Position numbers and translations under genes: made by a program. Positions 1-8,971 of a stretch of DNA of 64,000 nt are shown here, one piece after another. Positions within the stretch are counted from its first letter, which is position 1; the number at the start of each line of letters is the position of its first letter. Source of the DNA: Paenarthrobacter sp. JL.01a (GTDB lineage Bacteria > Actinomycetota > Actinomycetes > Actinomycetales > Micrococcaceae); NCBI RefSeq assembly GCF_025452095.1, contig NZ_CP104877.1, positions 1,116,001-1,180,000 of the forward strand. Reading direction: 5' to 3'. The notes beneath the pieces were generated by a model. That model saw only the letters and a program-made list of their open reading frames with translations. It did not search any database and was not told where the DNA came from.

Positions 1-779
1 ACCCAAGCGAAGTCGATGGCCTCATGGAGCAGCAGATCCGTGTCCTGGGCCAGGGTGATCATGTTTTGCGTGTAGGCGGTGTCGCCGGAAATCGTAACGG
101 AGCCCTCTGCGGTGTCGAAGCGGAAGGCGAACGCGGGAGCTACGGGCGGATGCTCCACCAGGATTGCCGTGACAGTGACCAGTTCGTCCCGGTACACCTC
201 GAACGGTTCCATATTCGGCGTCGGGTTGTTGTTGGGGTGGTATCCGCTTTCGGCGGGAACTTCGATGTCTTCGGCATGGAAGATGTCCAAGGGGCTCGGG
301 CGGAGGCTGTCCAGGATGCGGTCGTTGAGGTCGGTGGCGTGGGCCTTCATGAGTTGTTCGAACATTTGGCGGGTGCCCGGTGTCGGATTCTCCGGCGCCA
401 GCGGTTGGGGAGCGACGACGGCGCGTGGCGACACTGCGGGAAGCTCACCGCGGTTGCCCGGTCCAATGATCTTCACGGGATTCTCCGTGCGGTGGGTCAG
501 TGCATAGAGGCCGAAGATGCCCAATCCGGCGAGGTCGTACACGTGGTCCGAGTGCAAGTGGGTGATGAAAAGGGCCCGCAGGTCCTTGAGTTCCAGGCCG
601 GACTGGCTGAGCCTGCGCCCTGCTCCCTGGCCGAAGTCGACGAGGTAGAACGCTTCTCCCACCACCACGGCCGTGGCAATGCCGGTGCGCTCGCCGGAGT
701 CGGCCGCCGCCCACCAGCGCGGACCACCAGCGGTTCCGAGGGTGATGATGTGCGGCTTCAGCGATGACGACGGCGTCAT
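1..779 (-). CDS. MBL-fold metallo-hydrolase (3' end beyond window)
   Basis: The reading frame begins at the ATG whose complement is at 777-779 and stays open to the window edge, giving 259 residues without a stop. A strong AAGGAG lies just upstream. The metal-binding motif THLHSDH is at residues 73-79, preceded by a strand ending YLVDFGQG, as in ribonuclease Z/arylsulfatase-like members of the metallo-beta-lactamase fold. A second motif region, SGDTAYTQN, followed by LLHEA, fits the later metal ligands. The fold is clear but the substrate is not. The gene is divergent from the LysR gene at 873, a common regulator-target layout. Confidence 0.85.
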   Translation of the reverse strand, partial: MTPSSSLKPHIITLGTAGGPRWWAAADSGERTGIATAVVVGEAFYLVDFGQGAGRRLSQSGLELKDLRALFITHLHSDHVYDLAGLGIFGLYALTHRTENPVKIIGPGNRGELPAVSPRAVVAPQPLAPENPTPGTRQMFEQLMKAHATDLNDRILDSLRPSPLDIFHAEDIEVPAESGYHPNNNPTPNMEPFEVYRDELVTVTAILVEHPPVAPAFAFRFDTAEGSVTISGDTAYTQNMITLAQDTDLLLHEAIDFAW

Positions 780-872
780 GGTTCTCCTTGGTTGAGGGGC
801 TTTTCTCCAGTGTGGTCTGGAACACGTCACTTGTATAATCAATCAATTCAAAGAAGTTCATAAGGAGAACTG
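780..872. promoter_or_regulatory. Divergent intergenic region, MBL gene / LysR gene
   Basis: This 93-base AT-richer spacer separates two divergent genes. AAGGAG at 862-867 is the ribosome binding site of the LysR gene, and AAGGAG near 784-789 on the minus strand serves the MBL gene. A TATACA-like hexamer lies near 833-838 on the minus strand. LysR proteins usually bind such shared regions, but I could not single out one clear binding site. Confidence 0.4.
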
Positions 873-1778
873 ATGGGTGAGTTTACGCTTCGGCAGCTGG
901 AGTACTTCGTGGCGGTCCTGGACCACGGCTCCCTCACCAAGGCCGCGAGCGAGAGCAACATTTCCCAGGCCGCTGCGTCCATGGCCATCGCGCAGCTGGA
1001 GAAGAACCTGGGCCTCGACCTGCTGATCCGCACGCGCGCCAAACGCGTGGAACCAACGCCGGCAGGGGTGGAACTCGGAGTGCGGGCCCGGCGCATCCTT
1101 CGTGAGGCGGCTGATCTCCAAGGCGCCCTCCAAGGATCCCATCAGGACATGCGTGGCCGGGTGGTGATCGGCTGCATGATCGCGATTTCTCCACGATTGA
1201 TTCCCGAACTCATCCGGGTCTTCGCAGCGAAGTGGCCGGAGGTTGAGGTCGACTTCGTGGAGGGGAATGCGGAAGAGCTGCAACGTGCTGTGGCCGAAGG
1301 CGAGCTGGACGTCGCCTTCATCTATTCACTCCAGGCGATTCCCGGCGTCGAAATCCTCAAGGTGGCAGCATCCCGACCGCAGTTCATGCTTGCCGAGGAC
1401 CATCCGTTTGCGCGGAGGGAGGCCCTGCGTTTTGCTGACCTCGCGCACGAAGATGTGGTTCTGTTCGACGTCCCGCCCAGCGCGGAGCGCGTCATTGCCA
1501 TGTTCCATTCGGCGGGCATCGAACCAAAGGTGCGCTGGCGAAGCGTCGTGGCTCAAACCATCCGGGGAATTGTGGCGAGCGGGCGGGCATATTCAGTGAC
1601 GAATGTGTGGCCGGGGATTGAGTCCTTGTACGCCGGTGCCCGGGTTGCGCTGGTTCCCATCGAGGACGCCCTGCCTGTGAACGAACTCGTGGCGGTGGTC
1701 CCTCCGGGCGTCAGTCGCCCGCGTCGCGTGGAAGAGGTTATCGCCGCTGCCCGGGAGTTGACGCGGCAGGAGCAGTGA
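873..1778 (+). CDS. LysR family transcriptional regulator
   Basis: The 301-residue protein has normal LysR length. The N-terminal winged helix-turn-helix (residues 4-62) contains RQLEYFVAVLDHGSLTKAA and a recognition helix region SQAAASMAIAQLEKNLG. The rest is a LysR substrate-binding domain (about 90-295). ATG 873 follows AAGGAG with good spacing. It is divergent from the MBL-fold gene, which is its most likely target, with autorepression also likely. The effector cannot be told from sequence. Confidence 0.93.
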   Translation: MGEFTLRQLEYFVAVLDHGSLTKAASESNISQAAASMAIAQLEKNLGLDLLIRTRAKRVEPTPAGVELGVRARRILREAADLQGALQGSHQDMRGRVVIGCMIAISPRLIPELIRVFAAKWPEVEVDFVEGNAEELQRAVAEGELDVAFIYSLQAIPGVEILKVAASRPQFMLAEDHPFARREALRFADLAHEDVVLFDVPPSAERVIAMFHSAGIEPKVRWRSVVAQTIRGIVASGRAYSVTNVWPGIESLYAGARVALVPIEDALPVNELVAVVPPGVSRPRRVEEVIAAARELTRQEQ

Positions 1779-1805
1779 TCCTCGCCTGCACTCTTTTAGT
1801 TTCCC

Positions 1806-1842
1806 AAAGCAATCAATCTGGGGTATAGTTGCTTTAGGCAAA
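1806..1842. promoter_or_regulatory. Putative MarR operator and promoter
   Basis: AAAGCAA at 1806-1812 is repeated in inverted form as TTGCTTT at 1829-1835. A shorter palindrome, TTGC-TTTAG-GCAA, occupies 1829-1841. A -10-like TATAGT (1824-1829) lies between and overlaps the right arm. The layout fits autorepression of the MarR-exporter operon by its first gene product. This is inferred from position and symmetry only. Confidence 0.45.
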
Positions 1843-1859
1843 CAAAAGGGGTGTTTTAC

Positions 1860-2360
1860 ATGTCTGTCGGTTCTGCCACAGCAACCGATCTTGTGCATCA
1901 GATTTTCGACCTCCAGCGGACTCTGCGCTGCGTGGTGACCGCCCACATGGCCCGCGTTCCCGACGTCGGAATGGCGGTGCAGGGTGTCATGCGTTTCATC
2001 GGCGAGGGGGAGACCCGCGCCACCCACCTGGCCGCACGGCTCGGGGTGAGTGCGCCGGTCCTCAGCCGCCACATCGCCGAGCTCGAGGAGCTCGGCTTCG
2101 TTGCCAGGCGGCCGGACCCGGCCGACGGCAGGGCGCAACTGCTGGCCCTGACGGAACGGGGCGCAGCGAAACTGCACGAATTCGAAGAACAACGCAGCGT
2201 GAGACTGCGCGATTACCTGGCGGATTGGAGCGAGGCTGACGCCCTCGAGGCCTCCCAGGTCATCAACAAACTCACCGAGTCCTTGAAGGACTCCATCCGG
2301 GCAACGGCGGCCGGCTCCCCCACAACAGACCAAAACAGCTTAGGAGCCCGGAATGGCTAA
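1860..2360 (+). CDS. MarR family transcriptional regulator
   Basis: The 166-residue protein has a MarR winged helix. The recognition region runs TRATHLAARLGVSAPVLSRH (about residues 52-71) and the wing contains PADGRAQ. ATG 1860 is preferred over the upstream GTG at 1851 because AAGGGG at about 1846-1850 is well spaced only for 1860. The last codons overlap the exporter gene start (ATG 2353) by 8 bases, so the two are co-transcribed and probably coupled. This pairing suggests a repressor that controls drug or solvent export. Confidence 0.9.
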   Translation: MSVGSATATDLVHQIFDLQRTLRCVVTAHMARVPDVGMAVQGVMRFIGEGETRATHLAARLGVSAPVLSRHIAELEELGFVARRPDPADGRAQLLALTERGAAKLHEFEEQRSVRLRDYLADWSEADALEASQVINKLTESLKDSIRATAAGSPTTDQNSLGARNG

Positions 2361-4419
2361 ACCAGCAACACACAGCGCAGTTCCAGGACAGGCGGTGGAC
2401 GCCGCAGCGAAGGCGGCCGCGCCCATGACCCACCGTCAGATCATGGAAGCCCTGACCGGCCTCCTCGCGGCCTTCTTCACGGCAATCCTGAGCAGCACGA
2501 TCGTTGCCAACGCGCTGCCCACCATCATGTCCGAACTCAAGGGCACGCAGACCGACTTCGCCTGGGTCATTACGGCCGCGCTTTTGGCGAACGCTGCCAC
2601 CACCCCCATCTGGGGCAAGCTCGCTGACCTCTTCGACAAGAAGCTCCTGGTCCAGCTGAGCATCATCATCTTCGTGGCCGGGTCGGTCATGGCCGGCCTG
2701 TCCGAGACCATCCCCCTGCTGCTGACCGCACGCGTGATCCAGGGCATCGCCATGGGTGGCCTCACGGCCCTGGCCCAGGCAATCATCGGTTCCATGATCC
2801 CGCCGCGCGACCGCGGCAAGTACTCCGGCTACATGGGTGCCGTCATGGCAGTCGGCACCGCGGGTGGACCGTTGCTGGGTGGCTTCATCGTGGACAGCCC
2901 ACTCGGCTGGCGGTGGACGTTCTTCGTCTGCGTGCCCCTTGCAGTGATCGCACTGATCCTGCTCCAGATCACCTTGAAGATCCAGCACATCAAGCGTCCG
3001 GCCAAGATCGACTGGCTCGGATCCATCCTGCTGACCTCGGGCGTGAGCCTGCTCCTGATCTGGGTCTCGTTCGCCGGCAACCCGGAATACTACGACTGGG
3101 TGTCCTGGCAGTCCGCCCTCATGGTCGGTGGCGGCGTAGCCCTCCTGGCCCTCCTGGTGTTCGTGGAGACCAAGGTTGCCCAGCCGATCATTCCGCTCAA
3201 GATCATCTCCGAGCGCACCACCGCGTTGGCCATCATCGCTTCGGTCGCTGTCGGCATCGCGATGTTCGGCTCGTCCACCTTCCTGGGCCAGTACTTCCAG
3301 GTGGCCCGTGGCGCCACGCCGACCGAGGCCGGCCTGCTGACCCTCCCCATGATCGCCGGCAACCTCGTGGGTTCCGTGGCCTCGGGTGTCCTGATCAGCC
3401 GCTTCGGCAAGTGGAAGAGGTTCCTGATCGCAGGTTCGGTTCTCCTGATTGGCGGCCTTGCATTCGCCGGGACCATGGACCACACCACTGAACTGTGGAT
3501 CGTGGCGATCTACACCGGCGTATTCGGCCTGGGCCTGGGTATGTTGATGCAGAACCTGGTGCTGGCCGTGCAGAACACCGTACAGGCCAAGGACATCGGA
3601 ACCGCCAGTGCTTCTGTGGCGTTCTTCCGCTCCGTGGGTGGCGCAATCGGCGTCTCGGTTCTTGGTGCCGTCATGTCCAACCATGTGAAGGACCTGGCCG
3701 TCGAAGGACTGGCTGCGGCCGGCATTCCTGTCCAGGGCGGCGGCTCCGGCGCGAGCATGGACCTGGCGGACATGCCCGCACCCATCGCCGACATCATGCG
3801 TGCGGCCTATGGTGACGCCACTGCCCAGATCTTCCTGATCTCGGCCATCATCAGCGTCGTCGCCCTGCTGGCAGTGCTGTTCATCAAGGAACGCCCGTTG
3901 CGCCGCACCGTTGACGCAGCTCCGGAGAAGGAACTCGTGGCGACGGCCTCCGGTGAGGCCGGAATGTCCCTGGATACCAGTTCTCTGGACGCCGTTTCCG
4001 GTGACTCCGTGAAGAACGACGACGGCGCAAGCCGCCCCGGTGCCGGACGTCCCCTTTCCGGCGCGGACCGTACCGTGCGCCAGGAGGACACGGGATCGGA
4101 TCTGGACCTTGAGTTTGCCCGGATCCTGACCCAGGAAAGGCCGAACGCCACGGCCGACGTGAAGGAAGTGCAGGAGCAACTCTCCCGTACCCAGTACGTC
4201 CTGGCCGAACAGCAGTTGCAGCTCAGCCGGGCCAACGTGGAACTGCAGGCCCGGTTGCGCGAGCAGCAGAGCATCGCGCAGCAACAGGCCGCTACGGCGG
4301 AGGAGCTGGCTGCCCTCCGCAAGGAACTCAAGCGCGAACGCAGGCAACAGGAACGGATGGCGTTGCTTCTCCTGCAGGGGGCGGAAGCCCGCCAGGAACA
4401 CGGCAAGCACGCAGGCTAA
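2353..4419 (+). CDS. DHA2-type MFS multidrug exporter with coiled-coil C-tail
   Basis: The 688-residue protein starts with a short cytosolic stretch and about 14 membrane segments (residues 40-515). It carries the MFS signature WGKLADLFDKK near residue 88 and a motif-C-like GTAGGPLLGG segment, typical of proton-driven DHA2 exporters. Usual DHA2 proteins are 450-530 residues long. Here about 160 residues follow the last membrane helix, acidic and Ser/Gly-rich first, then a strongly heptad-like Gln/Glu/Arg/Leu segment (about 600-675, for example EELAALRKELKRERRQQER) predicted to be a coiled coil. The start overlaps the MarR stop. The exported compound is unknown. Confidence 0.9.
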   Translation: MAKPATHSAVPGQAVDAAAKAAAPMTHRQIMEALTGLLAAFFTAILSSTIVANALPTIMSELKGTQTDFAWVITAALLANAATTPIWGKLADLFDKKLLVQLSIIIFVAGSVMAGLSETIPLLLTARVIQGIAMGGLTALAQAIIGSMIPPRDRGKYSGYMGAVMAVGTAGGPLLGGFIVDSPLGWRWTFFVCVPLAVIALILLQITLKIQHIKRPAKIDWLGSILLTSGVSLLLIWVSFAGNPEYYDWVSWQSALMVGGGVALLALLVFVETKVAQPIIPLKIISERTTALAIIASVAVGIAMFGSSTFLGQYFQVARGATPTEAGLLTLPMIAGNLVGSVASGVLISRFGKWKRFLIAGSVLLIGGLAFAGTMDHTTELWIVAIYTGVFGLGLGMLMQNLVLAVQNTVQAKDIGTASASVAFFRSVGGAIGVSVLGAVMSNHVKDLAVEGLAAAGIPVQGGGSGASMDLADMPAPIADIMRAAYGDATAQIFLISAIISVVALLAVLFIKERPLRRTVDAAPEKELVATASGEAGMSLDTSSLDAVSGDSVKNDDGASRPGAGRPLSGADRTVRQEDTGSDLDLEFARILTQERPNATADVKEVQEQLSRTQYVLAEQQLQLSRANVELQARLREQQSIAQQQAATAEELAALRKELKRERRQQERMALLLLQGAEARQEHGKHAG

Positions 4420-4437
4420 AGCCCTGCAGGCCTGTCA

Positions 4438-4475
4438 GGGAGGGCGCCGGCTGGGAATCCAGCCGGCGCCCTCCC
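4438..4475 (+). terminator. Strong hairpin after MFS exporter
   Basis: A perfect 17-bp stem (4438-4454 with 4459-4475) closes a 4-base loop GAAT. It starts 18 bases after the exporter stop. There is no long T tract, as is common for actinobacterial terminators. Confidence 0.8.
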
Positions 4476-4664
4476 GTGTCCAGGCGGTGTTTTACCCCCG
4501 GGGGAGCAGCCGCGACACGGCAACTAATCCGCTGGGATGATCTTTTCCCGAAGTTGTTTCACGGTGGCAAAGGATTTCGTAGAGTGGGGAGGCTAATACT
4601 GTCAGCCCCTGCTGCAAAACTTTCTTACGTCACGTTAACGCACTCTTTCTAAGGACCCGTGGGC

Positions 4665-6398
4665 ATGCTTGTCACCCTGATACGGCGCTACTCAAAGCCG
4701 TATTTGCCGCAGATTGTGGCCGTGCTGATTTTTCAGCTGGCGTCCACCATCGCCACGCTCTACCTCCCCAGCCTCAACGCCAAAATCATTGATGAGGGAG
4801 TTTCCCGCGGCGACACCGATTTCATCTGGCAAACCGGTGTGCTCATGCTCGGAGTTGCCTTTGGACAGGTGCTCGCCGCCATCATCGCCGTCTACTTCGG
4901 CGCCCGCGTCGCCATGGCCATCGGCCGCGACCTGCGCCGCAGCGTGTTCCGCCAGGTCAGCAGCTTTTCGGCCCAGGACGTCAACCGCTTTGGCGCCCCC
5001 ACGCTGATCACCCGCGGCACCAACGATGTCCAGCAAGTTCAGATGCTGGTGCTCATGGGCCTGAACTTCATGGTTTCCACACCCATCATGTGTGTTGGCG
5101 GCATCATCATGGCACTTCGTGAGGACCTCAGCCTTTCCTGGCTCGTCTGGGTTTCTGTTCCATTGCTCGTGGCCGTGGTGGGCTACCTTGTGGTCAGGCT
5201 GATGCCCTTGTTCCGTTCCATGCAAGCCAAGATCGACGCCATCAACGGCGTACTCCGCGAGCAGATCATCGGCATCCGGGTGGTTCGCGCCTTCGTTCGT
5301 GAACCGCATGAGGCGAAGCGTTTCGGCGACGCCAACCAGGACCTCACAGCCGTATCGGTGAAGATCGGCAATCTGTTCGTCCTGATGTTCCCCGCCATCG
5401 GCATGATCCTGCACCTGTCCACCGCGGCGGTGCTCTGGTTTGGCGGCCAGCGTGTCGATTCGGGCGATATGCAGGTCGGCTCCCTGACGGCCTTCCTGCA
5501 GTATCTCCTCCAGATCCTCATGGCAGTGATGATGGGAACGTTCATGGCCATGATGATTCCCCGTGCCTCTGTGTGCGCGGACCGCATCGGCGAGGTCCTG
5601 GACGTCGAACCCTCCATCCACAACCCCTCATCTCCGGTGGTGCCGGCACAAAAGAAGGGACACGTGGAGTTCCGCGATGTCACCTTCAAGTACCCGGGTG
5701 CCGAGGCGCCTGTGTTGAGCAACATCTCCTTTACTGCCGAGCCGGGGAAGACCCTCGCCATCATCGGTTCCACCGGTGCCGGAAAGACCACCTTGGTCTC
5801 GCTGCTTCCGCGGCTCTACGATGTCGCTTCCGGTGACGTACTGCTCGACGGCGTACCGGTCACCGAAATGGATGCCTCGGAAATCACCAGCCGTGTCTCT
5901 GCCGTGCCGCAGAAGCCGTACCTGTTCTCCGGGACCATTGAGCACAACCTGCGCTTCGGCAAGCCCGATGCCACGGACGAGGAACTCTGGGACGCGCTCG
6001 AAACAGCCCAGGCGAAGGGCTTTGTGGAAGAGAAGTCCTCCGGCCTGAACCGGAGGATCGCCCAGGGCGGTACCAACGTCTCCGGCGGACAACGCCAGAG
6101 ACTGTCCATCGCCAGGGCCCTGGTGACCAAGCCTAACGTCTACCTGTTTGATGACTCGTTCTCAGCACTGGATGTCGCCACCGACGCCAGGCTCCGAAAG
6201 GCCCTGAAGGCCAAGACCAAGGACGCCACGGTCATCATCGTGGCCCAGCGCGTCTCCACCATTGCCGACGCCGACGAAATCCTGGTTCTGGACAACGGTC
6301 GCATTGTCGACAGGGGAACGCATGACGAACTATTGGAAACCTCACCCACGTACCAGGAAATCGTCGAATCCCAGCTGAGCGTGGAGGAAGTGGCATGA
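4665..6398 (+). CDS. ABC exporter subunit, TMD-NBD, degenerate Walker B
   Basis: The 577-residue half-transporter has six membrane helices (about residues 15-300) and a nucleotide-binding domain (about 330-575). Walker A GSTGAGKTT is near residue 367, the signature is VSGGQRQRLS, and Walker B is YLFDDSFSALD. The residue after the Walker B Asp is Asp rather than the catalytic Glu, as in the degenerate partner of TM287/288- and BmrCD-type heterodimers. ATG 4665 is chosen over GTG 4659 because AAGGA at 4651-4655 is better spaced. The stop overlaps the next gene as ATGA, so the two form one exporter. Confidence 0.92.
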   Translation: MLVTLIRRYSKPYLPQIVAVLIFQLASTIATLYLPSLNAKIIDEGVSRGDTDFIWQTGVLMLGVAFGQVLAAIIAVYFGARVAMAIGRDLRRSVFRQVSSFSAQDVNRFGAPTLITRGTNDVQQVQMLVLMGLNFMVSTPIMCVGGIIMALREDLSLSWLVWVSVPLLVAVVGYLVVRLMPLFRSMQAKIDAINGVLREQIIGIRVVRAFVREPHEAKRFGDANQDLTAVSVKIGNLFVLMFPAIGMILHLSTAAVLWFGGQRVDSGDMQVGSLTAFLQYLLQILMAVMMGTFMAMMIPRASVCADRIGEVLDVEPSIHNPSSPVVPAQKKGHVEFRDVTFKYPGAEAPVLSNISFTAEPGKTLAIIGSTGAGKTTLVSLLPRLYDVASGDVLLDGVPVTEMDASEITSRVSAVPQKPYLFSGTIEHNLRFGKPDATDEELWDALETAQAKGFVEEKSSGLNRRIAQGGTNVSGGQRQRLSIARALVTKPNVYLFDDSFSALDVATDARLRKALKAKTKDATVIIVAQRVSTIADADEILVLDNGRIVDRGTHDELLETSPTYQEIVESQLSVEEVA

Positions 6399-8473
6399 GC
6401 GGGCAGGACCAGCAAAAGAAGCGTGGCTGGGCTGCCAAGGCCCAAGCCGCCAAGGACGCCAAGGCAACCGCTGCGGCAGAGGTCGCCACCGAAGCGTTGG
6501 ATGACGACGACTTCGTTGAGGAAGAGTACGTTCCCTCCGAAGCCGATGGCGGTATGTTCGGGGACGTTCCGGCCAAGAAAGCCAAGGAATTCTGGCCTTC
6601 TGCCAAACGGCTCATGGGCCTGTTGAAGCCTGAACGGGTTGGCGTGTTCATCGTGATCGGGCTCGTGATCGTTTCGGTGGTCCTCAACGTGATCGCCCCC
6701 AAGGTTTTGGGCAGCGCCATGGACGTCATCTTCGGTGGGGTCATGGGCAAGCAGCTTCCACCGGGTGTTTCCCAGGAGCAGTTTGTCGAGCTCATGCGCC
6801 AGCAAGGCCAGGGAAACTTCGCCGACATGGTGTCCCGGATGGAACTCACCAACGGGATCAACTTCTCCAAGCTGACGTTCCTGATTTCCGTAGTGCTCCT
6901 CATGTACTTCGTGGCCAACATTTTCCTGTGGGCACAGGGTTGGTTGCTCAACAAGATCGTCATGCGGGTCATCAAGAAGCTCCGCAATGACGTGCAGGCC
7001 AAACTCAACCGGCTCCCACTGAACTACTTCGACACCCGCCAGCGCGGCGACATCCTGTCCCGTGTGACCAACGATGTCGACAACGTCCAGCAGGGCCTCC
7101 AGCAGGCATTCGCGCAACTGGTCAGTTCCGTCCTCACGGTCCTGGGCATCACCGTCATGATGTTTATCGTGTCGTGGGAGCTCGCCCTGATCGCATTGAT
7201 CGCGCTGCCACTGTCCGGTGTCCTTGCCGGCGTCATCGGTGCGCGCAGCCAAAAGTTGTTCACGGCACAGTGGAAGAACACGGGAGCCCTCAACGGGCAG
7301 ATCGAGGAATCCTTCTCCGGACACGACCTCGTCAAGGTCTTCGGCCGCGATGCCGACATGCTGACGCGATTCGATGAGAAGAACGAGGAACTCTACAAGG
7401 CCTCCTTCGGCGCGCAGTTTGTTTCCGGCATCATCTTCCCGGCCATGAACTTCGTTTCCTACCTGTCCTACGTGGGAATCGCCGTCGTCGGTGGTCTTCG
7501 CGTTGCCTCCGGCTCCATGAGCCTGGGCGATGCCACGGCCTTCATCCAGTACTCCCGCGAATTCACCCAGCCCCTGGGCCAGATTGCCGGCATGGCCAAC
7601 ATGCTGCAGTCCGGTGTTGCCTCGGCAGAGCGTGTGTTCGAGTTCCTGGACGCCGAGGAAGAGGTCGAGGAAACCGGTACTCGGCATCTTCCGGCCAAGA
7701 CCGACGGCCATGTGGAGTTTGAGCATGTCTCGTTCAGCTACGTGGAGGACAAGCCACTGATCGAGGACTTGTCGTTCAGCGCCGAACCCGGCCACACCGT
7801 GGCCATCGTTGGCCCGACCGGTGCCGGCAAGACCACCCTGGTGAACCTCGTGATGCGCTTCTACGAGCTCAATTCCGGCCGGATCACGCTCGACGGTGTG
7901 GACATCAAGGACCTTACCCGTTCCGAGCTTCGGTCCAAGGTGGGCATGGTGTTGCAGGATGCGTGGCTGTTCGGCGGCACCATCTACGACAACATCAAGT
8001 ACGGCAAGCTGGACGCCACCGAAGAACAGATCATGGAAGCGGCGAAGGCTACGTATGTGGACCGCTTCGTGCGTGCCATTCCGGACGGCTACCAGACGAT
8101 CATCGATGAAGAAGGCAACAACGTCAGCGCCGGTGAGAAGCAGCTCATCACCATCGCCCGGGCGTTCGTGTCCGATCCCTCCTTGCTGATCCTGGACGAG
8201 GCCACAAGCTCGGTGGATACACGTACGGAGCTCCTGCTGCAGAAAGCCATGGCTGCGCTCCGTACTGATCGCACCAGCTTCGTGATTGCCCACCGTCTTT
8301 CCACCATCCGCGATGCCGATACCATCCTTGTGATGGAGAACGGCCAGATCGTGGAGCAGGGCAACCACACCCAGCTGCTCGCCCTGGAAGGCGCTTACTA
8401 CCGCTTGTACATGTCCCAGTTCGCTGGGGAGGAAGAGTCTGCGGTGGATGACTCGACGGCGGTGCACAGCTGA
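6395..8473 (+). CDS. ABC exporter subunit, TMD-NBD, canonical Walker B
   Basis: The 692-residue half-transporter begins with an Ala/Lys-rich then acidic cytosolic stretch of about 65 residues before the first membrane helix. The membrane domain spans about 75-385. The nucleotide-binding domain has Walker A GPTGAGKTT near 472, a non-canonical signature VSAGEKQLIT near 577 and Walker B LLILDEATSSVD with the catalytic Glu. Canonical Glu here and Asp in the partner, with the good signature in the partner, is the expected asymmetry of a heterodimeric ABC exporter. The extra loop near residues 125-150 (VSQEQFVELMRQQGQGNF) is typical of this subunit class. The substrate is unknown. Confidence 0.92.
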   Translation: MSGQDQQKKRGWAAKAQAAKDAKATAAAEVATEALDDDDFVEEEYVPSEADGGMFGDVPAKKAKEFWPSAKRLMGLLKPERVGVFIVIGLVIVSVVLNVIAPKVLGSAMDVIFGGVMGKQLPPGVSQEQFVELMRQQGQGNFADMVSRMELTNGINFSKLTFLISVVLLMYFVANIFLWAQGWLLNKIVMRVIKKLRNDVQAKLNRLPLNYFDTRQRGDILSRVTNDVDNVQQGLQQAFAQLVSSVLTVLGITVMMFIVSWELALIALIALPLSGVLAGVIGARSQKLFTAQWKNTGALNGQIEESFSGHDLVKVFGRDADMLTRFDEKNEELYKASFGAQFVSGIIFPAMNFVSYLSYVGIAVVGGLRVASGSMSLGDATAFIQYSREFTQPLGQIAGMANMLQSGVASAERVFEFLDAEEEVEETGTRHLPAKTDGHVEFEHVSFSYVEDKPLIEDLSFSAEPGHTVAIVGPTGAGKTTLVNLVMRFYELNSGRITLDGVDIKDLTRSELRSKVGMVLQDAWLFGGTIYDNIKYGKLDATEEQIMEAAKATYVDRFVRAIPDGYQTIIDEEGNNVSAGEKQLITIARAFVSDPSLLILDEATSSVDTRTELLLQKAMAALRTDRTSFVIAHRLSTIRDADTILVMENGQIVEQGNHTQLLALEGAYYRLYMSQFAGEEESAVDDSTAVHS

Positions 8474-8496
8474 GTACGGAATTACTGAACGAGTCG

Positions 8497-8946
8497 GTGG
8501 AACCCCGGCGCATTGAGGTCCTCGTGCCCATGCGCTGGGGTGACATGGACGCTTACGGACATATCAACAACGTCCAGATTGTCCGAATGCTTGAGGAGGC
8601 CCGCATCGCCGCATTCGGACCGCCGCGCGGCGCGGGGCTTCCCGGTGTGGAGCCTCCGGCTGCCCTCTTCAACGATGTTGAGGAGGGCACCATGACCCTC
8701 GTGGTGGAGCACAAGGTCCGCTATGTGCGGACTCTGGAATACCGCAACATCCCCGCGGTCGTGGAGATCTGGGTGGGTGCCATCAAGGGTGCCAGTTTCG
8801 ACCTCCACTACGTCATCAAGGATCCAGTGACCCGGGAAGACTGCGTCAAGGCCACAACCCACCTGGCGTTCGTCGCCGAGGCCTCAGGACGCGTCCTGAG
8901 GCTCACGCCAGGGCAAAAGGAAAAGCTGGAAAGGTATCAGGCCTGA
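8497..8946 (+). CDS. Hotdog-fold acyl-CoA thioesterase
   Basis: The 149-residue protein has the 4HBT hotdog motif RWGDMDAYGHINN at residues 12-24, including the Asp used by YbgC-type thioesterases. It follows the ABC pair by 23 bases and may be read from the same transcript. Start GTG 8497 is the only sensible in-frame start after the ABC stop. It probably hydrolyses an acyl-CoA in the cytosol, chain type unknown. Confidence 0.85.
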   Translation: MEPRRIEVLVPMRWGDMDAYGHINNVQIVRMLEEARIAAFGPPRGAGLPGVEPPAALFNDVEEGTMTLVVEHKVRYVRTLEYRNIPAVVEIWVGAIKGASFDLHYVIKDPVTREDCVKATTHLAFVAEASGRVLRLTPGQKEKLERYQA

Positions 8947-8971
8947 CGGTCCCTCCACGTAGAGTTTCAGC

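Noticed and set aside
2272..4410. 712-codon antisense open frame opposite the DHA2 exporter
   Set aside because: It is a high-GC shadow. The sense frame has clear membrane helices and family motifs. Similar antisense frames at 6140-8467, 11528-13006 and 12537-15077 were rejected for the same reason.
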